This document shows positions 14,332 to 22,882 of a stretch of 64,000 nt of DNA, piece after piece. The DNA comes from Nonlabens xylanidelens (GTDB lineage: Bacteria; Bacteroidota; Bacteroidia; Flavobacteriales; Flavobacteriaceae). The stretch lies in assembly GCF_002934445.1 (NCBI RefSeq), contig NZ_PTJE01000002.1:5392-69391 (forward strand), in the 5' to 3' direction. Made by a program: the position numbers and the translations under genes. Every line of letters starts with the position of its first letter. The stretch's first letter is position 1. The notes beneath the pieces were generated by a model, which worked only from the letters and a program-made list of their open reading frames with translations, had not been told where the DNA came from and did not search any database.

Positions 14332-17322
14332 TTATCTTTTTAGAGAGAAATGTCCCTTAAAGCTGCGACCGTCGATAAGCTCCACACGATACCAGTAATC
14401 TGAACTAGGTAAAGGGTTGCCATTATAAGTTCCATCCCAACCAGGACCTACTGGGCTGAGTTGTTTGAGCAGTTTACCAAATCGATTAAAAATGAATATC
14501 TGTGCATCTGGCTCTGTGACTATAGCGGTTACCTGCCAGTAATCGTTAAAACCATCTTGATTAGGAGTAAAAAATGGTGGTGCTGCAATTATAGTAGCTG
14601 GCGCAGTTATTAAATCACAACCGTTTTTATCCCTTACATAAACGGTATAAAATCCAGGTAGTAAATCTGTAAAAACATTACTGTCTTGATAAAAGAAATT
14701 ATCAATACTGTACTCAAAAGGACCGTCACCTATTGCCGTAATTTCTATACGGTTAGAACGTAAAGTGAATTGCTCTATCTCTACATCTATAATTTGCGTA
14801 AGTAAGTAGTTAGTAACCGTGGTAGAAGAGGTGTCGTCACAGCCATTACTATCGGTTGCAACAACCGTATAAATACCTTCTTCAGAGACGTTAATACTAG
14901 CTGTAGTCTCACCAGTATTCCATAAATAACTAGAAAATCCTGCTGTGGCAGTAATAGTCACTTGGTCAGAAATACATTTAAATAAATCTGGAGTGGTCTG
15001 GACGATAGGTTTAGGAAAGACCTCTATGTTTAATGGTTGCACATCATAACAAGTTATTAAATCATTATTCTCTAATCGTACCCATAATACTTCTTGCGGT
15101 AAAGTGTTGGTATACCTACTATCAATCGGATTTACATCCATTTGAGCATCTAACTGAGAACTGTGAAAGGTGGTAGTAAGATTACCCAATTGTGTGTTTT
15201 CTATGGTATTTACTAATGTGGATAGGTCAAATACTTCTATGAGATCTCTAGAAGAATCGTCACAAATAGTAAAGTCTTCTAAAACAGGAATACTAGGTTG
15301 TGATACAACTTGAAGATCAAAAGAAGCGGTAGCGTCACAAGTAGTATTTGTATTATTTTCATATCGTATAAATATCTCTTCTCCATTTATAGTATTGTCA
15401 TACGGCGAGTTGATGGGATTTTGATTAAGATCTGCATCATTTTGAGATAGAAAAAAGCTGTAGTTAAATAGGCTAGTATCCTGACTGCCTAAACCTTGAA
15501 TAGCTGCTGCTTCTAGATCAAAAGACTCGGTACCATCGTTACTATAATCGTCACACAAGATCAAATCATTTACTGTCGTAGGAACAGGTAGAGCTGCAAT
15601 TCTCACTTGAAAAGGAGTGGTAACATAGCAACCATTTGAAACCTTATTATCGATACGAACATAATAATCTCCACTAGATAGGATATCGTTATCAGATAGG
15701 GCATTAAAATCTTCGTTTGCATCTGCGATACTGGAATGAATGGTAACATCATATGTGCTGAGACTTTGAGAGCCTATTGCTTGCGTCCTTACTGTTGTAA
15801 AATCTATGGGAGCAAAGTCGTCATTAGATATATCATCACACAACTCTATATCGTTAACCGTTTGTATAACCGGAGTATCTACTATTATTACTGTTCTGGT
15901 AGCATTAAAAACCTCTGCAGGCGTGGTGATAATTAGATTAACGGTATAACTGCCTGCTGTGGCATAAATATGTGTAGGGTTAATTTGTGTGGACGTATTA
16001 TTAAGAGCGCTAGCTGGATCACCAAAATCCCATAAAACAGAATTGTTAGGGCAGGTAGCAATATCGTCTGCAATGAATTGAGTAGGAGCTGTGCTACAAC
16101 CTTCTACTACAGAAAAAGAAGGGTTGAAAAAGGCATTGTAAAAAGGTGGTAGCCCTTCATTTCCTGTAGTGCCAGGAGTCAAGGCAAGACCATCGTAAAC
16201 AAAATTGCTCGCAGCACCTATACCGTTAGGGTTATTAATAACCGCTAACCATGGTTCTTCATCTCTAGTGTAATATATCTTTTTATCAGGAGCAATTTGT
16301 AGAGCGCCACGCATGGTGTCATCTCTAGAGTCATTTATATTACTTTCATAAATTGTTAATGGGTTATCTTCAAAATTAACAGCAGTTGTATCGTATTGAA
16401 GTAGTAGTCTTTCTGCCGCTACTAATCCGCTTCCTAATGTGTTGAGATCTACATAGACTAGTCTAGAGTCTAGAGAGAATTCTGTTCCATAGGCTTGGTA
16501 TCCTGCTGGGAAATTTAATCTAGTAGGATTAGTAACTCTTCCTGTAGCGTTATCAAAGTTAAAAAGCCAGGCACCAACACCAGATTCAAAAGTAATATTA
16601 GGATTTACATAATTTTGAGTCATCATAGCTACTTTACTACCATCTGGTGATACTCTTAAGTAACCACGTTTATCTGTAGTTCTAGTAGCAGTGCTTTGCG
16701 ATAATACCGTTGCCGATAAGTCTATACCACTAGGAGTTAATTTAAATGCGTAAAACTGATCAAAACTACCGCTACCAGAAATACGCTCTGCATAGGTGAC
16801 AATCCATGCGTCCAGACCATTTGAAGAAACAGCTGCAAATAATTTTTCTGATCCATCAGCTAACAAAGGAATGTTTTTTTGAGAAGCAATTACATCTCCA
16901 GATCCATTATCTAGATTCATATCTACAACAGAGTAATATAGACCTGTTCTTGAACTTCCAGCATTAAAATTGAGTATAGAGATGGTAAAGATGTAATAAA
17001 GGTCAGGACTATTGGGTAAAGGAATAACAATGGCAGACTGTGTACTGGATGGATCTCCAAACAATCCATTACCATTAGGCATGACTGTATGATTGCTATT
17101 CCATACCGTAATACCGTCTGTATAGAATAATAGAGCACCACAAGCGTCTGATATTGCAGAGCAGCCTTCTATCGTATCCAATACACCAACATTGTTAGGA
17201 ATGGCAGTACCGCCATTGAAATCAATACTTGCGTTAGATCCAAAGAACCACCAATTAGCCTGATTTTGAGAATAGCAAAGTGTCGTTATTAAAAGACTAA
17301 TGAGAACAAGTAGTTTTTTCAA
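14332..17322 (-). CDS. T9SS type B surface protein with PKD and repeat modules, 996 aa
   Basis: A signal peptide (LLVLISLLITTLCYSQ) is followed by an N-terminal domain of about 380 residues that opens with QANWWFFGSNASIDFNGG. A PKD-like domain comes next (CPNNSVLWDFGDPASALNN, about 430-480). Three ~95-residue modules each begin with a CDD-SND-type segment (ELCDDISNDD, ILCDDYSNDG, TICDDSSRD). A Y-L-W-containing Ig-like domain and a C-terminal type B sorting domain (FFTPNQDGFNDYW ... SSDYWYRVEL...FKGHFSLKR) follow. That domain directs export through T9SS and attachment to the surface. It is a shorter paralogue of the protein at 35147-39883. An adhesive role is inferred. Confidence 0.88.
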   Translation of the reverse strand: MKKLLVLISLLITTLCYSQNQANWWFFGSNASIDFNGGTAIPNNVGVLDTIEGCSAISDACGALLFYTDGITVWNSNHTVMPNGNGLFGDPSSTQSAIVIPLPNSPDLYYIFTISILNFNAGSSRTGLYYSVVDMNLDNGSGDVIASQKNIPLLADGSEKLFAAVSSNGLDAWIVTYAERISGSGSFDQFYAFKLTPSGIDLSATVLSQSTATRTTDKRGYLRVSPDGSKVAMMTQNYVNPNITFESGVGAWLFNFDNATGRVTNPTRLNFPAGYQAYGTEFSLDSRLVYVDLNTLGSGLVAAERLLLQYDTTAVNFEDNPLTIYESNINDSRDDTMRGALQIAPDKKIYYTRDEEPWLAVINNPNGIGAASNFVYDGLALTPGTTGNEGLPPFYNAFFNPSFSVVEGCSTAPTQFIADDIATCPNNSVLWDFGDPASALNNTSTQINPTHIYATAGSYTVNLIITTPAEVFNATRTVIIVDTPVIQTVNDIELCDDISNDDFAPIDFTTVRTQAIGSQSLSTYDVTIHSSIADANEDFNALSDNDILSSGDYYVRIDNKVSNGCYVTTPFQVRIAALPVPTTVNDLILCDDYSNDGTESFDLEAAAIQGLGSQDTSLFNYSFFLSQNDADLNQNPINSPYDNTINGEEIFIRYENNTNTTCDATASFDLQVVSQPSIPVLEDFTICDDSSRDLIEVFDLSTLVNTIENTQLGNLTTTFHSSQLDAQMDVNPIDSRYTNTLPQEVLWVRLENNDLITCYDVQPLNIEVFPKPIVQTTPDLFKCISDQVTITATAGFSSYLWNTGETTASINVSEEGIYTVVATDSNGCDDTSSTTVTNYLLTQIIDVEIEQFTLRSNRIEITAIGDGPFEYSIDNFFYQDSNVFTDLLPGFYTVYVRDKNGCDLITAPATIIAAPPFFTPNQDGFNDYWQVTAIVTEPDAQIFIFNRFGKLLKQLSPVGPGWDGTYNGNPLPSSDYWYRVELIDGRSFKGHFSLKR

Positions 17323-17418
17323 CTTTATAATAATTAAACAGTTGGTGTATAGTAAAGTGAAAGATACAAAATCTTATTAGGTAGCATATTAAGCTCTAGT
17401 AAAATAATTACTAACAAA

Positions 17419-17446
17419 AAATGCTCACTTTTAAAAGTGAGCATTT
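17419..17446 (-). terminator. ilvE terminator
   Basis: AAATGCTCACTTTT pairs with AAAAGTGAGCATTT in a 14-bp stem with almost no loop, followed on the minus strand by a T run. It lies 22 bases past the ilvE stop. Confidence 0.8.
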
Positions 17447-17468
17447 AAGTAATGATGTAGTAAATGTA

Positions 17469-18530
17469 TTAGATTTTTACTCTCCAGCCATGTTGATCTT
17501 CAGCACGGTTGTATTGTATATCTTTTAATGCACCCATTAATAAAGTTGCATAAGAACTTTCTAGTGTAGGAAGTTCAAATTTAAAGTCTTCATGTTTGTA
17601 ACCTTTGATAGGTACAATTACAGCAGCTGTTCCAGTTCCAAAAATTTCTTTAAGGCTACCATCATTTGCAGCAGCAGTTAGTTCTTTTACAGACACTCTT
17701 CTTTCTTCAACGGTAATACCGTGGTCTTTTGCCATTTGCATAATGCTTCTACGCGTTACACCGTTAAGAATACGGTCATTGTTAGGAGCAGTGAGTAATT
17801 TGTCACCTATTCTTACAAAAATATTCATCGTACCAGCTTCTTCTAGATATTCATGAGAAGCAGCGTCTGTCCATATAATTTGTTGGTATCCTTCTTCTAG
17901 AGCAAGGTTGTTAGGATAGAAACTTGCTGCATAGTTACCAGCAGCCTTTGCATATCCCACACCACCGTCTGCAGCCCTAGAGAATTCTGAAGCGATTATA
18001 ACACGCACATCACCTTTATAGTAAGCAAATGCAGGTGACATAATGATCATAAACTTATACTCTGTACCTGGTGCAGCAGCAACTCCGTTTTCACTAGCTA
18101 TCATAAATGGTCTTAGGTATAAAGAAAGTCCTTCTCCATATCTTACCCATTCTTTATCTAGGTTTACAAGCTTTTTAAGCCCTTCCATGAATACCTCTTT
18201 AGGTACTTCTGGCATAGCAAGTCGCTTTGCACTTTCATTAAAACGTATCCAGTTATCTTCTGGTCTAAAAAGAAATACATCTCCTTCACCATCTTTAAAG
18301 GCTTTCATACCTTCAAAAATAGCCTGACCGTAGTGAAATACTTTACAACTAGGCTCTACTTGAATAGGACCATAAGGTTTAATCTCAGCAGTATGCCATT
18401 CTCCATCGCGCCATGTACATTCCAGCATGTGATCTGTAAAGGTTTTTCCAAAGGTTAAATTGCTAAAATCTATCGAGTTGATTTTAGATTCCTTTACCTT
18501 ATCTATAACGATTTCGTGAGTCTTTGTCAT
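17469..18530 (-). CDS. ilvE: Branched-chain amino acid aminotransferase
   Basis: This PLP enzyme of fold type IV exchanges the amino group between glutamate and Leu, Ile or Val. Conserved features are VFHYGQAIFEGMKAF (about residues 64-78), YLRPFMIAS, the PLP-lysine segment VGYAKAAGNYAAS (Lys near 196), EYLEEAGTMNIF (about 228-239) and ILNGVTRRSI. The length of 353 is typical of the class II-type bacterial enzyme. The ATG at 18530 is preceded by a TATATTTG -7 box. It is a single gene with its own terminator. Confidence 0.96.
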   Translation of the reverse strand: MTKTHEIVIDKVKESKINSIDFSNLTFGKTFTDHMLECTWRDGEWHTAEIKPYGPIQVEPSCKVFHYGQAIFEGMKAFKDGEGDVFLFRPEDNWIRFNESAKRLAMPEVPKEVFMEGLKKLVNLDKEWVRYGEGLSLYLRPFMIASENGVAAAPGTEYKFMIIMSPAFAYYKGDVRVIIASEFSRAADGGVGYAKAAGNYAASFYPNNLALEEGYQQIIWTDAASHEYLEEAGTMNIFVRIGDKLLTAPNNDRILNGVTRRSIMQMAKDHGITVEERRVSVKELTAAANDGSLKEIFGTGTAAVIVPIKGYKHEDFKFELPTLESSYATLLMGALKDIQYNRAEDQHGWRVKI

Positions 18531-18549
18531 GGTGGTTTTATTATTTTTG

Positions 18550-18557
18550 CAAATATA
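18550..18557 (-). promoter_or_regulatory. ilvE -7 box
   Basis: On the minus strand TATATTTG, 20 bases upstream of the ilvE ATG, matches the Bacteroidota TAnnTTTG element. Confidence 0.5.
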
Positions 18558-18622
18558 CTTGAATAGTGCATCGAAATTATGTCAATGAATTCTTAAATTT
18601 GTACTAATTGTAAACAATTTTA

Positions 18623-18636
18623 TACAGATATCTGTA
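18623..18636. other. 14-base perfect palindrome upstream of the DUF4920 gene
   Basis: TACAGATATCTGTA lies midway in the divergent ilvE / DUF4920 intergenic region (18531-18776). It could be an operator or chance; nothing else in the region stands out. Confidence 0.35.
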
Positions 18637-18776
18637 GGATTTACTTAATTATACGTTTAAGTATCTATAAAGATTTATTTTAAGTTGTCCTTATAAAGAA
18701 ATTGAATTTTGATCTAATGGCTTGTATATTAGGTTAATAATCACAACCCAAACCTAACTATTAAAACTATAACCAC

Positions 18777-19331
18777 ATGAAAAAGTTAATTATTGGAATT
18801 TTTGCATTGTCTCTATTGGTAGCATGTAAAGAACAAAAAAATGTAGAAGAAGACATGCCAGCTGTAAATGATGAGCAAGTTCAAGAAATGGCTTATCTCG
18901 ATTATGGAGCAAAGATCACAGATAAAGATGCAATCGATGCGATGGAGTTAAGAAGGATTTATGATGGTATGACTGTAGGAGATACTACTTCTGTAAAAGT
19001 AAAAGGTATGATTGCAGACGTATGTGTAAAGAAGGGATGCTGGATTAAATTACCGGTAGGTGACCAGGCTGCGACTGTAAAATTTAAAGACTATAGTTTC
19101 TTTTTACCTAAAAATGGTAAAGGAAAAGAGGTGATCTTGAGTGGTAAGGCCTATAAGAACATTACACCAGTAGAAGAATTACGTCATTATGCTGAAGATG
19201 CTGGGAAATCTAAAGAAGAAATAGCAGCTATCACAGAAGAAGAAGTTACGTTAAGCTTTGTAGCAGATGGAGCACTTGTTGAGAAATTTGACAATCCAGA
19301 TGTAGAAGAAGCAGCAAATACAGAAGAATAA
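18777..19331 (+). CDS. DUF4920 lipoprotein
   Basis: The lipoprotein signal MKKLIIGIFALSLLVAC (lipobox Cys17) is followed by an acidic linker and a compact DUF4920 domain. The domain includes VKVKGMIADVCVKKGCWIKL (paired cysteines at about residues 82 and 87), ATVKFKDYSFFLPKN and GKEVILSGKAYKN. The fold resembles an OB-like small domain; the CVKKGCW pair may bind metal or form a disulfide. Function is unproven. The stop codon TAA is followed immediately by the ATG of mnmD with no spacing, so the two genes are coupled. Confidence 0.82.
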   Translation: MKKLIIGIFALSLLVACKEQKNVEEDMPAVNDEQVQEMAYLDYGAKITDKDAIDAMELRRIYDGMTVGDTTSVKVKGMIADVCVKKGCWIKLPVGDQAATVKFKDYSFFLPKNGKGKEVILSGKAYKNITPVEELRHYAEDAGKSKEEIAAITEEEVTLSFVADGALVEKFDNPDVEEAANTEE

Positions 19332-20015
19332 ATGAAACGTGAGATCATGACTACAGACGATGGATCAAAAACGATTCATATGCCCGATCTCAATGAACAA
19401 TATCATTCTAGACATGGCGCCTTACAAGAGGCGCTTCATGTTTTTATAGATACTGGTTTAGAGCATTTTTTAGAGGTCTCGCTTTCGCGAAAGCGTAATT
19501 TTCAACAAAATCCTATTAAGATTCTAGAATATGGTTTTGGAACTGGTCTTAATGCCATGGTCACTGCATTGCATGATTCTAAAACACCGATAGTGTATAC
19601 AGCGGTAGAGGCATATCCAGTTAATGATGAAGAGGTAAAAGCCATGGACTATGGTAAATTACTAGGTAATGAAGAGATGTATGAAGATATACATCAATGC
19701 AGCTGGGAAGAACGTCATCAAATTAGCAATCACTTTTCCTTAACAAAGCAGCAAAAAACTTTTGAGCAAATAGCAGATCAAGATTCTTATGATTTGATCT
19801 TTTTTGACGCCTTTGGACCTAGTACCCAACCAGAATTATGGACTGTAGATATATTTACAGCCGCTTATAATGCTTTAAAAAGTAATGGAGTTCTCACTAC
19901 CTATTGTGCAGCAGGACAAGTGAGGCGCAACATGCAATCGGTAGGTTTTATAGTAGAACGTTTACCAGGACCGCCAGGAAAAAGAGAGATGTTAAGAGCT
20001 ACTAAGAGTCTATAA
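19332..20015 (+). CDS. mnmD: tRNA (mnm5s2U34) methyltransferase MnmD
   Basis: This stand-alone MnmD methylates the wobble uridine precursor nm5s2U to mnm5s2U in tRNA; it corresponds to the N-terminal half of E. coli MnmC. The SAM-binding motif is ILEYGFGTGLNA (about residues 63-74), the catalytic-loop FFDAFGPSTQPELW is at about 157-170, and the C-terminal GPPGKREMLRA is typical. The 16-base palindrome at 19480-19495 is read as SLSRKR (residues 50-55) in a loop just before the first Rossmann strand, where homologues vary in length, so it looks inserted without harm. Confidence 0.92.
   Translation: MKREIMTTDDGSKTIHMPDLNEQYHSRHGALQEALHVFIDTGLEHFLEVSLSRKRNFQQNPIKILEYGFGTGLNAMVTALHDSKTPIVYTAVEAYPVNDEEVKAMDYGKLLGNEEMYEDIHQCSWEERHQISNHFSLTKQQKTFEQIADQDSYDLIFFDAFGPSTQPELWTVDIFTAAYNALKSNGVLTTYCAAGQVRRNMQSVGFIVERLPGPPGKREMLRATKSL
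19480..19495. repeat. CGCTTTCGCGAAAGCG palindrome, copy 3 (in CDS)
   Basis: A perfect copy inside mnmD, read in the L-S-R-K frame. Confidence 0.95.
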
Positions 20016-20111
20016 TTCTAGTAGTAATTTATAAATCAACAATCATTTAGCAAATAGTTAGGGCAACAACTTCTTAAGTAGCTTTACATTTGCAAAAAAT
20101 CATACATTTTT

Positions 20112-21569
20112 ATGTCTAAAGAAGTAAGAGAACAAGAACCACAGGTATTATGGAATCATTTTGCAGATTTAAATGCTGTACCGAGACCTTCTAAGAAGGA
20201 AGAGCGTGTACGTGCTTTTATGGTACATTTTGCAAAACAACATGATCTTATGGTTATGGAAGACGCTATAGGTAATGTGATCATTAAAAAAGCTGCTACT
20301 CCTGGAATGGAAGATCGCAAGAGTATCATCATGCAGTCGCATCTGGATATGGTACATCAAAAGAATAACGACACAGACTTTGATTTCTTAATAGAAGGAA
20401 TAGACATGTTTGTAGATGGAGATATTATCAAAGCGCGTGGTACTACACTAGGTGCAGATAATGGTATAGGTGTGGCGGCAATTATGGCTGTACTTTCTTC
20501 TAGCGATATTGCACATCCTGCGATAGAGGCTTTGTTTACTATAGATGAAGAAACAGGAATGACCGGTGCTAAAGAATTAGATAAAAACATTCTTACTTCT
20601 AAAATATTATTAAATCTAGATACAGAAGAAGATGACGAGATAGACATAGGTTGTGCAGGTGGTGTAGACATTACTGCAACAAAGAGTTACTCTACTAGCG
20701 ATTTAGATGCTTCTTACTTATCAAAGAAAATTACTGTAAAAGGTCTTAATGGTGGTCATAGTGGTATGGACATTATAAAAGGTTTAGGTAACGCAAATAA
20801 GATGATTGCGAGACTTCTAGATGCGATGCAAAAGAAAGGTGCAGTTCATTTTCAATCTATTAAAGGTGGTAGTTTAAGAAACGCTATTCCTAGAGAGGCA
20901 GTAACAGTAGTGAGTTTTTTAGAGAACGATTTAAACACTATGCTTAATGCATTTCAATCTTGTAAAGAAGCAATTCTAGACGAGTATAAATCTCTAGAAG
21001 CAAATATTACTATTTCTTTTGAAGACGCTCCTAATGCAGCTGTGTTAACTCAAGAAGATAGTCGCACACTAGTATATACACTATTAGGAATTCATAATGG
21101 TGTGTACCGCATGAGTCCAGATATAGACGGACTAGTAGAAACATCTAATAATCTAGCGCGTGTAACCTTAGAAGATTCAAAATTACAGATAGCCTGTCTT
21201 ACAAGATCGTCTGTAGATAGTTCTAAGGAAGATCTTGCTAGTAGTATAGTTGCTGTAATGGAACTAGCACAAATGACGACTAAGCTATCTGGTCATTATC
21301 CAGGATGGCAGCCTAATGCAAACAGTGCGGTTTTAGATATCGCAAAAGCAAAATATAACGAGCTTTTTAATCATGAGCCTAGAGTAGTAGCCTGTCACGC
21401 AGGACTAGAATGTGGTCTTTTAGGAGAGCGTTACCCTGGTCTAGACATGATATCATTCGGTCCTAACATAAGAGGAGCACACAGTCCAGATGAGCGTGTA
21501 GAGATTAAATCTGTTCAGAAATTCTGGAAATTCCTTCTAGAAATTTTAAAAGAGATCCCAAAAGCATAA
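20112..21569 (+). CDS. pepD: Aminoacyl-histidine dipeptidase (M20)
   Basis: This zinc dipeptidase cleaves Xaa-His dipeptides such as carnosine. Metal-binding motifs are SHLDMV (about residues 76-81), TLGADNGIGVA (113-123, bridging Asp), DEETGMTGA (146-154, general base Glu pair) and NLDTEED (168-174). The dimerisation domain with LNGGHSGMDI follows, and the C-terminal HAGLECGLLGERYPGLDMISFGPNIRGAHSPDE supplies the last zinc His. The length of 485 agrees with PepD. It has its own terminator, and the 96-base gap after mnmD suggests separate transcription. Confidence 0.95.
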   Translation: MSKEVREQEPQVLWNHFADLNAVPRPSKKEERVRAFMVHFAKQHDLMVMEDAIGNVIIKKAATPGMEDRKSIIMQSHLDMVHQKNNDTDFDFLIEGIDMFVDGDIIKARGTTLGADNGIGVAAIMAVLSSSDIAHPAIEALFTIDEETGMTGAKELDKNILTSKILLNLDTEEDDEIDIGCAGGVDITATKSYSTSDLDASYLSKKITVKGLNGGHSGMDIIKGLGNANKMIARLLDAMQKKGAVHFQSIKGGSLRNAIPREAVTVVSFLENDLNTMLNAFQSCKEAILDEYKSLEANITISFEDAPNAAVLTQEDSRTLVYTLLGIHNGVYRMSPDIDGLVETSNNLARVTLEDSKLQIACLTRSSVDSSKEDLASSIVAVMELAQMTTKLSGHYPGWQPNANSAVLDIAKAKYNELFNHEPRVVACHAGLECGLLGERYPGLDMISFGPNIRGAHSPDERVEIKSVQKFWKFLLEILKEIPKA

Positions 21570-21586
21570 TTTGCTTAGATAGTACT

Positions 21587-21616
21587 AAAAGCCCTTGAGA
21601 AATCAAGGGTTTTTTT
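21587..21616 (+). terminator. pepD terminator
   Basis: A CCCTTGA/TCAAGGG stem (extended by A/T pairs) with a GAAA loop is followed by seven T, 20 bases after the pepD stop. Confidence 0.85.
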
Positions 21617-21620
21617 CATG

Positions 21621-21680
21621 GATTGAATCTACCTAATTAAAGATTCAATTGGTAACTAGCACTTACAACAAGTGCTAGTT
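21621..21680 (-). terminator. Tandem hairpins downstream of folE
   Basis: ATTGAATCT/AGATTCAAT (21622-21649) and AACTAGCACTT/AAGTGCTAGTT (21654-21680) follow one another in the convergent pepD-folE gap. They lack strong T runs, so a termination or mRNA-protecting role for folE is only plausible. Confidence 0.4.
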
Positions 21681-21739
21681 CACTTCTAGGGAGAAGTCAT
21701 GATATTAAAAAAACAACAAAGTTTGGATAGATCTAGATG

Positions 21740-22402
21740 TTAAGTAGATGGCTGATCAATAATATTTAAAAAATCAGCTCTATATTGTTTTTTTTCAAAA
21801 CAGCCGCCATATACTAGGGTAGTGGTAGTGCTATTTTTATCTTTAATTCCTCTAGAAGAAACGCATAAATGCTTTGCACTTATCATAACGATTACATCTT
21901 CTGTATCTAGAGATTCTTGCAAGTCCTTAAGGATTTGCATGGATAATCTTTCTTGTACTTGTGGACGTCTCGCATAATAATCTACCAGTCTATTAATTTT
22001 GGACAAGCCTATAACTTTATTCTTAGGAACATAAGCCACATGTGCAAATCCAGTTATGGGTAAAAAATGATGCTCACAAGCAGAATCAATATTAATGTTT
22101 TGATCTACAAGCATTTTATTATAGCCATATTTATTTTCAAATACGGAGAGTTGAGGTTTATTTTCAGGGTTTAAACCAGAGAACAATTCCTTTACATACA
22201 TTTTGGCAACTCGATAGGGTGTACCTGATAAACTATCATCAGATAAATCAAGACCCAGTTCTTTCATTATTTCGCTAAAATGATACTCTATGGTTTTTAT
22301 CTTTTCCGCATCTGTTTTGTCAAATGCAGTAGGTAACATAGGTGTATCTGTATTATGCGATATATGATTATCACCTATTAATTCTATTTCTTTTTCATCC
22401 AT
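21740..22402 (-). CDS. folE: GTP cyclohydrolase I (type IA)
   Basis: FolE converts GTP to 7,8-dihydroneopterin triphosphate, the first step of folate and pterin synthesis. Zinc ligands are present as CEHHFLP (Cys109, His112) and HLCVSSRGI (Cys180). The substrate-site GLSKINRLVDYYARRPQVQERL is intact, and the extended N-terminus varies as usual. ATG at 22402 overlaps the end of the MerC-like gene by 8 bases (the longer start at 22423 would overlap more), so it is coupled to that gene and controlled from the metal-responsive divergent promoter. A zinc enzyme under a Zur-type promoter may be an inducible second copy. Confidence 0.93.
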   Translation of the reverse strand: MDEKEIELIGDNHISHNTDTPMLPTAFDKTDAEKIKTIEYHFSEIMKELGLDLSDDSLSGTPYRVAKMYVKELFSGLNPENKPQLSVFENKYGYNKMLVDQNINIDSACEHHFLPITGFAHVAYVPKNKVIGLSKINRLVDYYARRPQVQERLSMQILKDLQESLDTEDVIVMISAKHLCVSSRGIKDKNSTTTTLVYGGCFEKKQYRADFLNIIDQPST

Positions 22403-22799
22403 TTTTAATACAACATTTATCATCCTGACATTGACAATATTTCAAATTATATATATGTAATACAGCCAGTACAGTAGCAGTTATGTAGGTTATAGTTTCT
22501 GGTATGGAGAATGCTTCTATTTTTTCATTTCCTATAAGTAACAATAGAACACACCAATTTGCCCATAAAAGTGGTTTCATGATTTTTCTATTTGTATTTT
22601 TAGTAGCATGATATATAGAAAAAAAAGATATAATAATAAATAAATAATCCAAGTTGGACCACCAGATAGGTTTAGAAATACCCTGACTCATTGCAGCGGC
22701 ATGTGATAAGAATAACAGTGGGGTAATAGCGCAATGTATAACACATAACATACTCACTGCAGCACCTACTATGTCTGGCTTTGGTAATAATAATCTCAT
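22395..22799 (-). CDS. MerC-like membrane protein
   Basis: The 134-residue protein has four hydrophobic helices. VSMLCVIHCAITPLLFL is the first, with the Cys-x-x-x-Cys type pair (CVIHC) of MerC mercury/metal transporters, and a Cys-rich tail (YCQCQDDKCCIKNG) closes it. Start: the frame extends to 22832, but that part reads through the operator at 22817-22831 and the -7 box, so ATG at 22799 (MRLLLPKPDIVG) is preferred. It is co-transcribed with folE and opposite a Fur-family regulator, which points to zinc or iron rather than mercury. The metal is inferred. Confidence 0.8.
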   Translation of the reverse strand: MRLLLPKPDIVGAAVSMLCVIHCAITPLLFLSHAAAMSQGISKPIWWSNLDYLFIIISFFSIYHATKNTNRKIMKPLLWANWCVLLLLIGNEKIEAFSIPETITYITATVLAVLHIYNLKYCQCQDDKCCIKNG

Positions 22800-22816
22800 A
22801 TAGTCATTCTCGTTAA

Positions 22817-22831
22817 TGCAACCGAGTTGCA
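22817..22831. promoter_or_regulatory. Zur/Fur-type operator 1
   Basis: TGCAAC-CGA-GTTGCA is a perfect 6-3-6 inverted repeat overlapping the end of the MerC-like -7 box and its likely transcription start. Binding would block the minus-strand promoter. Confidence 0.7.
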
Positions 22832-22837
22832 AATATA
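22830..22837 (-). promoter_or_regulatory. -7 box of the MerC-like/folE promoter
   Basis: TATATTTG on the minus strand is preceded at 19 bases by TTG, matching the Bacteroidota -33/-7 arrangement. It lies 31 bases upstream of the MerC-like ATG. Confidence 0.6.
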
Positions 22838-22846
22838 GAATGTTTA

Positions 22847-22878
22847 TTTGTTAATGCAACTTAGTTGTAATAAATTTG
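22847..22878 (+). promoter_or_regulatory. Promoter of the Fur-family regulator gene
   Basis: TTTG (22847-22850), a 20-base spacer, and TAAATTTG (22871-22878) match the Bacteroidota consensus exactly. The ATG at 22883 is only 4 bases beyond the -7 box, so the transcript is probably leaderless or nearly so. Confidence 0.65.
22855..22869. promoter_or_regulatory. Zur/Fur-type operator 2
   Basis: TGCAAC-TTA-GTTGTA is the second 6-3-6 inverted repeat (one mismatch), filling the spacer between the -33 and -7 elements of the regulator's own promoter. This implies autoregulation. Confidence 0.7.
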
Positions 22879-22882
22879 TATT

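Noticed and set aside
22800-22832. Upstream start of the MerC-like gene
   Set aside because: The extra codons are the operator and the flanking promoter sequence, so the downstream ATG at 22799 is the better start.
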